Origin: Actinernus sp. WN-2022
Taxonomy: Eukaryota > Cnidaria > Anthozoa > Actiniaria > Actinernidae
Direction: 5' to 3'
Assembly: GCA_030867875.1 (NCBI GenBank)
Contig: JAOWCC010001589.1
Coordinates: 80,995,537-81,059,536 of the forward strand
DNA: 64,000 nt
Notes under the pieces: model-generated
The model's input: the letters and a program-made list of their open reading frames with translations, nothing else
Database searches by the model: none
What the model was told of the DNA's origin: nothing
Shown here: piece by piece, positions 36,301-42,718 of the stretch
Numbering within the stretch: position 1 is the stretch's first letter
How the letters are laid out: each line of letters starts with the position of its first letter
Program-made: the position numbers and the translations under genes

Positions 36301-36505
36301 CTGAAGAATCAGAAAACAAAGTCTAATACAGATGATAAAAATACAATAACCTATTTGTGGAATCGAAATATGCCCTGATATTTTGTCCGGGGACATTATC
36401 TGATCGGAGAAGGGAACAGTTCCTGAGAGCGAAGCTCAGGGGAAACTGCAGGCTTTGAGGATCAGATAATGACCAAGGACAAATGCCAGGGCATATTTCA
36501 ATGCC

Positions 36506-36546
<41 letters not shown>

Positions 36547-39500
36547 ATTTATAATGGCGAGCCACTTCGGCGAGCCATTGTAAAGTCCATACAGATCGGA
36601 CACAAATATTTTATCTTACTTGTAAAATGAATAGATAACTAAACGGCATTGATATGCATGGCATAAAATTTTAACCTTTGATTTCTCCCACCTTGCTATC
36701 GATGTGGGATGAATTAGTTTCTCACAAAAACATATCCCATGTCGAAGAGACAATGTGTATGCAATAAGAGAGCAGAGCGTATCGTGCATAAAATCAGGTC
36801 CCACATGGAATAGATGGTGTGTACATAATAAGAGAGCAGATGTACTTTGTCATTTCACTCCTCCCAGGATAGGGGAAGTCACTGATCGGTCGTGAGACTT
36901 CCCTCACTAGCTTAGCTAGTATTCTGTGCCTGATACAGAATACTACTAGAGTTATAACGGACCATGGGGTCTGTATCGCAGATCATGGGGTCTGTATATC
37001 GATACAGAACCTGATGTTTTATTAATCAGGTTTGTACGGGGGCCGGTATACAGAGGTGATCATGTGGTGTCGTTCAGCACATGGGATTGGCTAGTACCCT
37101 AATGAATTATTAATGAATTTTACAATGTAGGTTATTGTTGTTATCATCCTTCAAATATTTTCTTTGACGCACACTTAAACGCTCACAGGGGGTGTATTCG
37201 CTAATATTTCCTGCTAGAGAAAATATCAGGTCACATGACGCATTCAACCAATCACACGTGAAAGAAAATATTTGATGGGTTATAACATCAGACATTTACT
37301 GTTTTCTGTACTATTTCAATTATTGGCCTTTGCCTTTGGGAGTCATCAGAAAAGAACTACACCTACATGTACATGTACTGCAGGGCTCAAACTTAATTAA
37401 TTTAATAATCGACTAGCAAATGTCTGCTAGTATGATTTTTCCCACTAGCAAGATCAGAAGGGTACCCGCAAAATTAAATGGTGCATACTTATATCTATAC
37501 ATTCACAATATCACTTTATTTGGAAAGTCTCGTTTGGAAAATTTAATTTGGCCGACCGTCAATCAAAATGTAATTAAGTCTAGGCAGGTAAGCTTTGTAC
37601 AGACTAGACTGTACAAACACATTTGAATTGATTAATGGTCAGCTAAATGCAATTTTCCAAACAAGAGTTGAAACTTTGAGGGTTGCACTTCAATGAAAAC
37701 GGTTACTTGTAAATATGCCACAATTGTTTGAGGTTTACAGTAGTACCTTAAAGGAAGATCGACTAAAATTTGCTAGTGGAAGTTTTTTCACTCGCATATC
37801 AAGTGGCGGGTCTAAAACACAGGTAACGCGTAGTGGGTAATGGTAACAGGAAGTTGAAGTTTATTATTATCATTATAAAAGTACAATTTAATATTATCTG
37901 GCACTCGTTTACAGTGTACTGTATGGAAAAGAAATGAGACAAATGTCTGCTTATATAGGCACACACTATTATCAGTGTATGGACTTCTGGAAATACCCAT
38001 TCGCTGCTTACAGGATGTACTCAGAAATAGCTCTACAATCCAATTGGGCACAATCAGTTGACAACTGTGTATCATACGCGCTGCACTAGCGACCACGTTT
38101 ATTAGTCCATAATATATAATATATATGGTTCTTAATTTGTACCTTTTCTTTTGGCCTACAGTTGGCCCATAAGGACTGGCCTGCAATGGACTGACTAGTT
38201 TTAAGACTGCTCTTATATGTTTGAATGTGAATTGAGCAGTCTTAAAAGTAGGGGGAGGGGAGGGAGGGTAAAAATGACAAATTCATATGTTTTATTATTG
38301 TTTTTACTTCACAAACAATAAGTAAACATGTTTGATCCTATTTTTCACTTCATTATTATCAGATCACCAAAAACGTCTCCCAAAATTAAATCATTAAATT
38401 AATCGCTTGCTTATCTACTTCGGGAATATGGAAGATAGATTATCCATGGACATTGTGGCCAAGTATGAGGTCAATTGGTGCAAGAAAAGTGTTAACAATC
38501 AATGTTAACAATTAATTAACACCAGACAATTTTTTTGTATTTTTCTAAAAAAAATACACTTAACCTACTGTACATGTACCCACTACCCATTACACTTTAT
38601 CCATTACCTTCATTTTACACCTGCCGCAAATCAAGAAATCTGCTAGGATTTTGCGAGTTTGCAAGCATTAATTTCGAGCCCTAACTGCTGTGGTACTTGA
38701 AGCCAGTACAACATATAAAAAGTAAGGGCCTGTCATTCAGGGGTTCATTATTTGTTGAGGAAGGGGTTAAAAATGAAAGTTAGGGGTGGAGATATCAACA
38801 GATGTTTATTTTAGCCATTTTAACCCATATTTAACCAATTGCATGCTTAATGTTAAAAGAGAAAGCATACATGAATACAATACAAGAGGCTGCCATATAA
38901 ATCTATCAGTACCCCAACCAAAGACTAATTTCTTAAAACGTAGCCTTGCCTACAGTGGTGTACAAATGTAGTTGCCTGGAATTCTCGGTATAACTATCGA
39001 ATACCCCGCATCTTTTCCCTTCTTGGTGTAGCCAGTGGCTACGGCTACGCGTAGCCACTCGTAGCCGCGTAGCCACTACCAAAGTATTGCTTCGTTCTTT
39101 AAAACTTTGATTTATACGATGCGACTTAGACACAGGCAACCCACTTCTAATTTTTGACGTGTAGCCACTCGTAGCTGCGTAGCCACTACCATAAGTATTG
39201 CTTCGTTCTTTAAAACTTTGATTTATACGATGCGACTTAGACACAGGCAACCCACTCCTTATTTTTGACGCGTAGCCACTCGTAGCCGCGTAGCCACTAC
39301 CATAAGTATTGCTTCGTTCTTTAAAACTTTGATTTATACGATGCGACTTAGACACAGGCAACCCACTTCTTATTTTTGACGTGTAGCCACTCGTAGCCGC
39401 GTAGCCACTACCATAAGTATTGCTTCGTTCTTTAAAACTTTGATTTATACGATGCGACTTAGACACAGGCAAGCAACCCACTTCTTATTTTTGACGTGTA

Positions 39501-40194
39501 GCCACTCGTAGCCACTACCATAAGTATTGCTTCGTTCTTTAAAACTTTGATTTATACGATGCGACTTAGTTTTGATGTGTAGCCTGTATTTCCTCCCACC
39601 AAGGATGCCGTTTTTTGCGGGGTATTCTGTAGTTACTCCGAATTCTCTTCCTTTGCGAATAAAGAAATCAGAAACTCTTAAGTATTTAAAAAAATAGAAT
39701 AACTTGCCTAGTTAAAACTAGTTAGATTACAATATGTAATCATGTATTTAGCATATTTTTATTTACATATACTGATTAATGCTTTATACTTGTAAACTTG
39801 TACACGGCTCTCTGGAAGAGCTTTTTTTATGAAGACCAACTATATACATGTAACTATAATCATATTTTAACGGTAAGACTGTACCAGATTTCTTCGGGAA
39901 GCCAGCTAAAACTGTATCAAGACCTTCACAGAATTCTTAAATATAAGAAAATGCATGTCTAATTATATTAAGGTTAACTTTCCTTTTTCAGAAGTGAAAA
40001 TGTACAGTAAGTGAGTAAAGACTAAAGTAATACTTCACCTGAATGACTTGTCGAAGTCTGTAGGTGACATCCTCAGCAAGTGATTTTGTCAAACTCTCCG
40101 CCAATCCCGTAACTCCAACAACTTCTGCGTAAACATTGACATTCTCATGTGATAGCACACTGAAGCGAGTTTCTTCTACTGTCTTGGAGGCCAT
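14496..40194 (-). CDS. TAF6L: TAF6-like protein (SAGA/PCAF histone-fold subunit), 12 exons, complete
   Basis: Twelve exons join into 1965 bp (654 residues plus stop); all junctions are GT-AG and all phases agree. Residues 14-81 form the histone fold, residues 135-171 a linker, residues 172-380 the helical HEAT repeat domain, and 381-654 a basic, low-complexity tail. Diagnostic matches are QFMKHAKRRRMTIEDINRAM in the fold, then SHDLKQLGRLL, NPANDHWRLRDDAARIL and CSHYGAVVGLAELG in the HEAT domain. The last three are closer to TAF6L than to TAF6, which I recall as having TRYGSIAGLAELG at the last position. The tail keeps LYDVFGDSL, similar to vertebrate TAF6L. Human TAF6L is 622 residues. In vertebrates the protein pairs with TAF9 inside the SAGA-type acetyltransferase coactivator and works in the nucleus. 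The introns total about 23.7 kb and are packed with transposons, but no coding exon is broken. CDS coordinates are firm; UTRs are not resolved. Confidence 0.93.
15321..15507 (-). other. TAF6L intron 11, 3' end
   Basis: Intron sequence (intron 11 spans 15321-16502). No further signal here besides the acceptor tract TTCTTATTCCTTTACAG on the minus strand. Confidence 0.6.
15516..15712. mobile_element. 197-bp hAT-type MITE with 8-bp target duplication
   Basis: The inverted ends TAGCCTCCTCCGCAG run on for about 43 bp, through the AAGAAATAGTAAG block, on both sides. The 8-bp direct repeat TACAGTGT flanks the element exactly (15508-15515 and 15713-15720). An 8-bp duplication and TAG-starting ends fit the hAT superfamily. 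Non-coding, inside TAF6L intron 11. Confidence 0.93.
15775..15945. mobile_element. MITE-like repeat, second copy near 21528-22020
   Basis: Blocks such as ACGGCATGTCCGTAGCATTACCG, TGTAATTTGATTGGATCAGA and TTGCCCACTCATACGCTCT recur in reverse order and orientation at 21528-21600 and 21900-22010. The ends show only weak inverted similarity (AGAG.CGT). Non-coding, in TAF6L intron 11. Confidence 0.65.
16503..16631 (-). CDS. TAF6L: TAF6L exon 11
   Basis: 129 bp, 43 codons, phase 0 at both ends (residues 338-380). It encodes ALEQFLLPHIKIYWQQLQQV and continues to VYGALL, the last helices of the HEAT domain. The acceptor is TTTTCACAG and the donor is GTTAGT. Confidence 0.92.
16724..16916. repeat. 11-bp minisatellite (AATCACATGCA)
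   Basis: About 17 units of AATCACATGCA with variants (GATATCACATG, CATATCATATG), in TAF6L intron 10 (16632-19428). The open frames over it are repeat artefacts. Confidence 0.93.
16925..18165. mobile_element. TIR element interrupted by a LINE tail
   Basis: The left end AAGGCGATGTTACGTGCG with TTTTAACGACGA is matched on the right by the complement of AAGGTGATGTTACATG with TTTTTAACGACGA (18100-18160). Repeats of CAACATTGTTGCGC lie on both sides. The middle, about 17150-17965, is a LINE 3' end inserted into the element. The transposase is absent. Confidence 0.65.
17150..17965 (+). mobile_element. LINE 3' fragment (CR1/Jockey-like C-terminal tail)
   Basis: The plus strand from about 17160 encodes KNKLDILKFPDLIYLHTALH followed by MYKFINNNLPPAFTNFF and a GPNL-stop, which matches the C-terminal region after the reverse transcriptase of CR1/Jockey-type LINEs. 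The frame then breaks. The copy ends in a TTG-rich tail near 17933-17960. It is 5'-truncated and dead. It sits inside the TIR element of 16925-18165 in TAF6L intron 10. Confidence 0.75.
18645..19265. mobile_element. TIR element with 130-bp tandem array
   Basis: The left end AGGGCGCGTTCTATTGACCG continues as TATTCC; the right end (19237-19262) is its inverse with two changes. TTA borders both ends, which would suit a PIF/Harbinger-type duplication. Inside, a 130-bp unit that includes the left terminal sequence is repeated four times, beginning at 18647, 18777, 18907 and 19037 with very few differences. Non-coding; in TAF6L intron 10. Confidence 0.8.
19429..19561 (-). CDS. TAF6L: TAF6L exon 10
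   Basis: 133 bp, residues 293-337; the first base completes an Arg codon begun in exon 9. It encodes KCSNPVNYLRQQLLMTLQEV and then FCSHYGAVVGLAELGPE, the best-conserved HEAT segment and the one that points to TAF6L over TAF6. Acceptor CCATCAG, donor GTGTGT. Confidence 0.93.
19885..21055 (+). mobile_element. L2/CR1-like LINE tail with nested insertions
   Basis: The plus strand encodes LQYAQNSAARLLTYSRKHEH and then LKELHWLPVQ, the C-terminal region typical of L2/CR1 LINEs. The frame is cut near 20140 by another repeat and resumes near 20590 (LWNSLSLEIRS). A second foreign stretch follows, and the end is recognisable near 20800 ([17 protein letters not shown], then stop). The copy ends in ATCGCTATATAAATTG and an ATT microsatellite (21020-21052), a typical L2 3' end. 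It lies in TAF6L intron 9 and is non-functional. Confidence 0.8.
20150..20585. mobile_element. Repeat rich in AAATATAGGA, inserted in the LINE tail
   Basis: GGAAATATAGG-type motifs repeat at both sides (20210-20280 and 20465-20565). CATCCCAGCC (20177) and GTCTGGGATG (20562) may mark inverted ends. It interrupts the LINE reading frame. Non-coding. Confidence 0.5.
21176..21300 (-). CDS. TAF6L: TAF6L exon 9
   Basis: 125 bp, residues 252-292 plus two bases of the next codon. It encodes VIQLVTAVMYCLLESLAVSL then NPANDHWRLRDDAARILAHI. The NDHWxLRDDAA signature is the hallmark of the TAF6/TAF6L HEAT domain. Acceptor CTCGTAG, donor GTGAGA. Confidence 0.94.
21528..22020. mobile_element. MITE-like repeat split by a SINE
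   Basis: The flanks (21528-21600 and 21896-22020) match the repeat at 15775-15945 in opposite orientation. The material between them, 21601-21895, is a tRNA-derived SINE. In TAF6L intron 8 (21301-22735). Confidence 0.65.
21601..21895 (+). mobile_element. tRNA-derived SINE (family 2), copy 1
   Basis: The head has a tRNA-like box A (GTGGCGCAGTGGTTAAGCGC) and box B (GGTTCGAATCCC), the RNA polymerase III internal promoter. The body has GTTTTTCTCCGGGTTCTCCG and the tail is AAATAAACCATTTATTAATT. Related copies lie at 22147-22322 and 44135-44218, both on the minus strand. Not a functional tRNA: no acceptor stem. Confidence 0.88.
22147..22322 (-). mobile_element. tRNA-derived SINE (family 2), copy 2
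   Basis: Reverse complement of the SINE at 21601. Box B is seen as the complement GGGAATCGAACCC and box A as GCGTTAACCACTGCGCCACC. The 3' part is truncated. In TAF6L intron 8. Confidence 0.85.
22736..22831 (-). CDS. TAF6L: TAF6L exon 8
   Basis: 96 bp, 32 codons, phase 0 (residues 220-251). It encodes VKSYSHDLKQLGRLLSMVRG and ends LFLEPY. The GVKSxSHDLxQLxRLL motif, with Gly from exon 7, favours TAF6L. Acceptor GTTTAG, donor GTAAGT. Confidence 0.93.
23248..23728. mobile_element. pogo/Tc1-mariner-like TIR element with repeated motif
   Basis: The ends CAGTTGACTCTCTCCTAAGC and the complement of CAGTTGACTCTCTTTGAACG are flanked by TA on both sides. GTGGCCGCTTACGAGAG-type motifs recur inside at 23293, 23527, 23595, 23609 and 23689. 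The CAGT start and TA flank fit the pogo/Tigger branch. No transposase remains. In TAF6L intron 7 (22832-24343). Confidence 0.8.
23800..24310 (+). mobile_element. LINE 3' end
   Basis: The plus strand encodes FLQHSVQYSGSVLWNSVIS and then LAVFEQFKFN, resembling the LINE C-terminal tail with its LWN motif. After the stop at 24029 comes an AT-rich 3' UTR ending TAAATAAAGGCAATCTATCT and an ATCT microsatellite. The copy is 5'-truncated and ends about 35 bp from TAF6L exon 7. Confidence 0.6.
24344..24421 (-). CDS. TAF6L: TAF6L exon 7
   Basis: 78 bp, 26 codons (residues 194-219): TALSDLRSNPKISSLLAHFV then NFIASG, matching the first HEAT helices of TAF6 proteins. Acceptor TTTTACAG, donor GTGAGT. Confidence 0.92.
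24859..24924 (-). CDS. TAF6L: TAF6L exon 6
   Basis: 66 bp, 22 codons (residues 172-193): VCLVYYEQVTKSVLGDSEKC then TK. It matches the YYxxVTxxVLG segment of TAF6L. Acceptor GTGTTTAAG, donor GTAAAG. Phase 0 on both sides. Confidence 0.9.
24925..25886. other. TAF6L intron 5, no other gene
   Basis: AT-rich intron. The phrase GGTGGATCTAGAGGGGTTC with GGATCCGCCACTG at its far end (25288-25455) suggests a small inverted-repeat element, but the boundaries cannot be fixed. Confidence 0.35.
25887..25939 (-). CDS. TAF6L: TAF6L exon 5
   Basis: 53 bp; the first two bases complete a Gly codon split with exon 4, followed by RYSVGSESETQHKPLSE (through residue 171). It is part of the variable linker between histone fold and HEAT domain. 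Acceptor TTTTTAG, donor GTGATT. The short size lowers certainty, but the phases on both sides match exactly. Confidence 0.8.
25940..28582. other. TAF6L intron 4, distal part
   Basis: Apart from the 104-bp tandem duplication at 26556 I see no gene. Between 28240 and 28385 there are repeats of TTGTCGGTAGG and its complement CCTACCGACAAC, forming a short inverted repeat. Confidence 0.4.
26556..26763 (+). repeat. 104-bp tandem duplication
   Basis: Two copies beginning GTTGATTAATATTGACGCCA at 26556 and 26660 that differ at about one position, so the duplication is recent. Non-coding, in TAF6L intron 4. Confidence 0.92.
28583..29264. mobile_element. hAT-type TIR element with decamer satellite
   Basis: The ends TTAGCTAAAGTGAACAAGTT and the complement of GGCTAAAGTGAACAAGTT are flanked by the 8-bp direct repeat TACTAGTT (28575-28582 and 29265-29272), which fits hAT. 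A second copy of GTGAACAAGTTGCAC lies inside at 28657, and TACCAACCACT-type decamers repeat from 28690 to 28875. No transposase. In TAF6L intron 4. Confidence 0.88.
29396..29455 (-). CDS. TAF6L: TAF6L exon 4
   Basis: 60 bp; completes the Ala codon split with exon 3, then QWLCIEGTRPSANSAQPGV and the first base of a Gly codon. It corresponds to the HWLxIEG segment after the histone fold in TAF6 proteins. Acceptor CCTTTCAG, donor GTAAGA. Confidence 0.9.
29534..29778. mobile_element. 245-bp MITE with GAGCGG ends and TA duplication, copy 1
   Basis: The left end is GAGCGGTTTTCAGTTGAGTG and the right end the complement of GAGCGGATTTCGATTGAGTG, flanked by TA (29532-29533, 29779-29780). A second copy in opposite orientation splits the Gypsy element at 53820-54069. 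It lies 78 bp upstream of TAF6L exon 4, in intron 3. The TA duplication fits a Tc1/mariner-type origin. Non-coding. Confidence 0.93.
30283..30535. repeat. Imperfect minisatellite of ATGAAAATGATTTTG units
   Basis: Around 13 degenerate units of about 18-21 bp (GTGATGAAAATGATTTTGC and variants), in TAF6L intron 3. Just upstream (30110-30230) and again near 30900-30990 are looser repeats of GGCACATTTTA. Confidence 0.85.
31169..32186. mobile_element. piggyBac-like non-autonomous element (about 1.0 kb)
   Basis: The ends are CCCTTTCCCTCCTG on the left and the complement of CCCTTTCCCTACTG on the right, each bordered by TTAA (31165-31168 and 32187-32190). The TTAA duplication and CCC-starting ends are the hallmark of piggyBac. 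A small internal inverted pair (TCTTTTACCCCT, 31680, and AGGGGTAAAAGA, 31764) is present. No transposase frame. In TAF6L intron 3. Confidence 0.85.
32187..33192. other. TAF6L intron 3, inverted repeat near 32690-33090
   Basis: CCGGTAATAAAACGAGCGGG (32682) and the complement CCCCTGCTCGTTTTGTTACCGG (33070-33091) bracket about 370 bp, with GACTGGAACCGAGT and the complement ACTCGGTCCCAGTC further in. This is a TIR element of about 410 bp with no gene. Confidence 0.55.
33193..33435 (+). mobile_element. tRNA-derived SINE (family 1), copy 1
   Basis: Box A is TTAGCTCACTGGTTAAGCGC and box B is GGTCGACAGTTCAAACCC. The body includes GGATGAAGAGCCACCTCGTG. A second copy lies at 59556-59737 on the minus strand. 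It ends about 120 bp from TAF6L exon 3 and is followed by a GAC/TAC/ATT microsatellite (33446-33533). Confidence 0.85.
33446..33533 (+). repeat. Compound GAC/TAC/ATT microsatellite
   Basis: Trinucleotide repeats follow the SINE tail; they generate the Val-rich or Thr-rich open frames seen in this interval, which are not genes. Confidence 0.9.
33558..33714 (-). CDS. TAF6L: TAF6L exon 3
   Basis: 157 bp (residues 82-133 plus one base). It encodes PVYGYGSVDEMPFRSTNTKD then IFFVEDKEICIRELALGTVI. It matches the region just after the histone fold in TAF6L (GYGS, ELxFxEDxEV, LALAT). Acceptor CCTTTACAG, donor GTATAC. Confidence 0.94.
34175..34690. repeat. Tandem array of about four hairpin-capable units
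   Basis: Units of 117-137 bp contain GTTCTATATCCCTGAAGCGC, then CAGGACTTCCCGCTGGATGA, and close with the inverse GGGGATATAGAAC, so each unit can fold with a stem of about 13 bp. Unit landmarks are at 34208, 34344, 34461 and 34599. Non-coding; TAF6L intron 2 (33715... to 36213). Confidence 0.88.
34691..36213. other. TAF6L intron 2, distal part
   Basis: No gene. At 35483-35560 an ATA microsatellite with TATATAGCGCTGAATCC and AAGCGCTTTACA matches the 3' end of an L2-type LINE on the minus strand. A small inverted pair (CCATTGTTTTGGGCTATTGT, 35731, and its complement at 35761) is also present. Confidence 0.5.
36214..36300 (-). CDS. TAF6L: TAF6L exon 2 (histone fold)
   Basis: 87 bp, 29 codons (residues 53-81): TASQFMKHAKRRRMTIEDIN then RAMQMSSIE, the second half of the TAF6-type histone fold. 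Acceptor TTCTTCAG, donor GTACTG. Phase 0 at both ends. Confidence 0.95.
36338..36622. repeat. Two adjacent inverted repeats beside TAF6L exon 2
   Basis: The first (36338-36523) pairs GCCCTGATATTTTGTCCGGG with the complement near 36470-36495. The second (36512-36622) pairs AGATCTGTATGG with CCATACAGATC, with ATAAAATAT at both ends. Together they look like one or two foldback MITEs. They lie about 40 bp upstream of exon 2 in intron 1. Confidence 0.6.
36623..38975. other. TAF6L intron 1, no other gene
   Basis: AT-rich intron sequence. Short repeats include GGTCTGTATCGCAGATCATGG near 36960-37000. No supportable coding frame. Confidence 0.4.
38979..39647. mobile_element. TIR element with 111-bp tandem array
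   Basis: The ends are GAATTCTCGGTATAACTATC followed by GAATACCCCGC, and the complement of GAATTCGGAGTAACTACAGA followed by ATACCCCGC. Between them is a 111-bp unit repeated about 4.5 times; TTTATACGATGCGACTT occurs at 39111, 39222, 39333, 39444 and 39551, the last step being 107 bp. Because 111 is divisible by three, a minus-strand frame of 182 residues runs through the array; it is not a gene. In TAF6L intron 1. Confidence 0.87.
40039..40194 (-). CDS. TAF6L: TAF6L exon 1 (start codon)
   Basis: 52 codons from the ATG at 40194: MASKTVEETRFSVLSHENVN then LAESLTKSLAEDVTYRLRQV. This is the first part of the TAF6 histone fold (LAEDVxYRLR). An in-frame TAG stands directly before the ATG, which fixes the start. 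Donor GTGAAG. The sequence before the ATG (CAATTTTAG) could also be a splice acceptor, so a non-coding upstream exon is possible. Confidence 0.93.
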
Positions 40195-40235
40195 CTAAAA
40201 TTGCGTTTACGCTGGAAGAACGCGAGTTTTCCAAC

Positions 40236-40264
40236 TCAGATACATGAGGCCGCCATGTTGGACG
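40236..40264 (-). promoter_or_regulatory. YY1-like site overlapping a six-codon upstream ORF
   Basis: The minus strand reads CCAACATGGCGGCC at 40261-40248, close to the YY1 consensus (AANATGGCGGC) that often sits near the start of housekeeping genes. The same ATG opens a six-codon frame (M-A-A-S-C-I) stopping at 40236, about 40 bp before the TAF6L start. If transcription begins upstream, this would be a short uORF. Confidence 0.45.
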
Positions 40265-41363
40265 TTTGGATAAAAAGAGAGACTGGTGCGAACTTCAATT
40301 AATAACACAGGGTACCCAGAGCAATACAGTGAGTCACAGTCCGCGGGAAAATTTACAAACAAATGTATGGCAAACTGAAAACACGATTGCACGCTTCCCA
40401 GCACAGCTACTTCCCTCAAATTTTGATCAGTTAATCTTTTACCTGGTATCTTAAGTTTGGAGACAGTGAATATTTCATAAATTCGATTTTACGGAAATTA
40501 TTTGGCATCGGATTCCCATACAAACACTGTATTTCGCGCTATGTTTGCACCCCTTTCAAAATGTCGGAATTATAAAACGCGAACTGGTCTATTTACCAAG
40601 CTGGGGTGCCAAACAGTCTAACATTGTTGGAATGTGAGTAGACTTGACACTATTTCTCTTTTTTTCTTGTCCTTTTTGAACAATGAAAAATAAATGGATG
40701 ATGAGTACCAAAAAAGGCAAAACTTGTACTTATAGTCCTCTAAGCCAACATTTTTGTTGTGTTGTACAATAATGCGCGGATCCCTTGGGAGAGGGGGGGG
40801 GACTCTCCTTTATGACGTAATATATATGTGCGGCGCGGAACTGATCAGGTTTTGGACCTAATTAACACAGGAAAAAATTCCAATTTGGGAACTGTTGTTG
40901 GGTATTTTATAAATTTCCAACAGCATCCCAATGTTACCCAAGCTAGGAAAAGCGAGATTGTTCCCAACAACAACTTTGTTGGGTATTTTGAAAATCCCAA
41001 GTTTGAGATTTAAATGGTTCCCTACATATGGGGATTTTCTAATTCCCAAGGTAAAGACTATTTAGGAAAAATCACATTGAAATTCCCAAATTTTGGGTAT
41101 CGAGTTTGAAATTTTAGCGAAATTCCCAAATTGGGAATCTGTATAGTCCGATTTCCGGGTCAAGTTTCTTGTAAAATTATGTTGAATTCCGGATTATAGA
41201 CTGTCACGTTGCTTAATTCACCTTTAGACGATTCAGAATAAACAAACCGGTGAAAACATCCGGGTTCGTTCGTTTTTACTTGGAAATCCGGGTTTTGGAG
41301 CCCTTTTTTCTCTGAAAACTGGGTTCGGTTCTGAACCTACACATACTTCTCATCATTTACTTG
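40265..41363. other. Intergenic between TAF6L and pyruvate carboxylase
   Basis: No gene. From 40855 to 41145 AATTCCCAA and TTGGGAATT motifs recur on both strands, as in a decayed inverted-repeat element. Confidence 0.4.
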
Positions 41364-41737
41364 TTACTCGGGCTGCCTGTGGCAGCACCGAGTCTTAATC
41401 TGCAGGCCGTTGTTCTGTGCAGCAAAATTTTTGCCCATGTATTAAATTTCAAGTTCACCACCAATCAGATTGCACTGTGCTGGTCACGTAACACTCTCCA
41501 GGTTAATTTATTTACATAATTTAATACAGTAAATCAAGATGGTGACCCGCGAGGAAATTTCTCTCTAATTTGGAGTCCCATCTCTCAAATGTAAGCAGTT
41601 TAATGTTTTATTTAACTTCACTTGTGCGAAAGCCTCCCAACAGGCTCAGGATATTTCAACTGGCGCTCTTGTCGGAGCCGAAGGATCGCGTTTTTTACCC
41701 AGATGGCCAGTGAATTTATATACGAGACAACGACCTG
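41364..41737 (-). repeat. Interspersed repeat with terminal hairpin, copy 2
   Basis: Full-length or nearly so. It starts TTACTCGGGCTGCCTGTGGC, where CTCGGGCTGCC and GGCAGCACCGAG form the hairpin. It continues to the shared block GCGCTCTTGTCGGAGCCGAA and ends near CGACCTG. See the copies at 828 and 56707. No tandem satellite is attached here. Confidence 0.82.
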
Positions 41738-42225
41738 AAAGGGCTGCATGATGAAAGCTAATATTTCTGTTTAAGCTTCTCTTCCGGTTAACTAGTATCT
41801 AAAAAAATAACATCTGATGCATACGGTGCATGTCCTCGTACTCAGACATTAAAGTGGAAGTTTCCCAGAAACCGTCAGATTGATCCGATGGCCCAGTCGG
41901 CTCAATCCTGGTTTCTGGGAAACTACCCACCCACCCCTCCTTTGGATATGCATCCTTTTATTAATTATTAAAGGTTAGTGTACAGTGTGGGGAGGGGTGG
42001 GGGTTTCCCAGAAACCGTGATTGATCCGAGTTTTCCCTGGTAGTAAATATGGATATAGCTATTGAACGGGAGCTAGGCGAGGGTCTCTAGGCAGTAGTCG
42101 CCGCCGGATTTCTCTCTCGGTAAATCAGCTAGTTTTCATTTGAGGAGATCTCAAGCTTAGGATTTCAGTGGGAGTCAATTAAAGTAATTGGGATTCATTC
42201 GAATTGCGGCGGGTGTAAAGTACAG
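41738..42225. other. No gene; inverted repeat around GTTTCCCAGAAACCG
   Basis: GTTTCCCAGAAACCGTCAGATTGATCCGA occurs at about 41868 and again near 42003, with the complement GGTTTCTGGGAAAC at 41910. This indicates a small foldback element. No coding region. Confidence 0.4.
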
Positions 42226-42402
42226 GTCACAGATCGGGTCACAGATCGGATCACGGATCGGGTCACAGATCGGGTCACAGATCGGGCCACAGGTCGGGTC
42301 ACAGGTCGGGTCACTGGTCGGGTCACTGGTCGGGTCACAGGTCGGGTCACAGGTCGGGTCACAGGTCGGGTCACAGGTCGGGTCACAGGTCGGGTCACAG
42401 TA
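42226..42402 (+). repeat. 12-bp minisatellite (CGGGTCACAGGT)
   Basis: About 15 units with variants CAGATCGGGT and ACTGGTCGGGT. It yields open frames of VGSQ or CDPT repeats that are not genes. Confidence 0.94.
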
Positions 42403-42718
42403 CATGCAAAGGATTACGAGTTCGAGCCCGAGTTGGAGCGCTCGAAAAAAAATGTTCCCTCGTTTACCTTCTCTTCTTGTTTACCTGTGAACCATAGCTC
42501 TAGGGACGTGAGTGAGAACCCGTCGTTTACCGTGAACTCGTCCGACCGGTGGTTAGGGTTAGCTATAGGTTTGTGAATGAATTATCAAAGACCTTAATAA
42601 TCACATCAGAAATTAGTTTATTTTGATGAGGACGAAAGATTACAAAATTTGACTTCTTTACATTTAATGTTATTAAACTTGTTTGCTGTTAGTCACATAA
42701 TTTAATAAGTTACGTTCA

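Noticed and set aside
38933..39481. 182-residue repeat protein on the minus strand
   Set aside because: It coincides with the 111-bp tandem array inside a TIR element and has no start or splice context outside it.
42175..42490. Open frames of CDPT or VGSQ repeats
   Set aside because: Translation of the 12-bp minisatellite; no flanking coding sequence.
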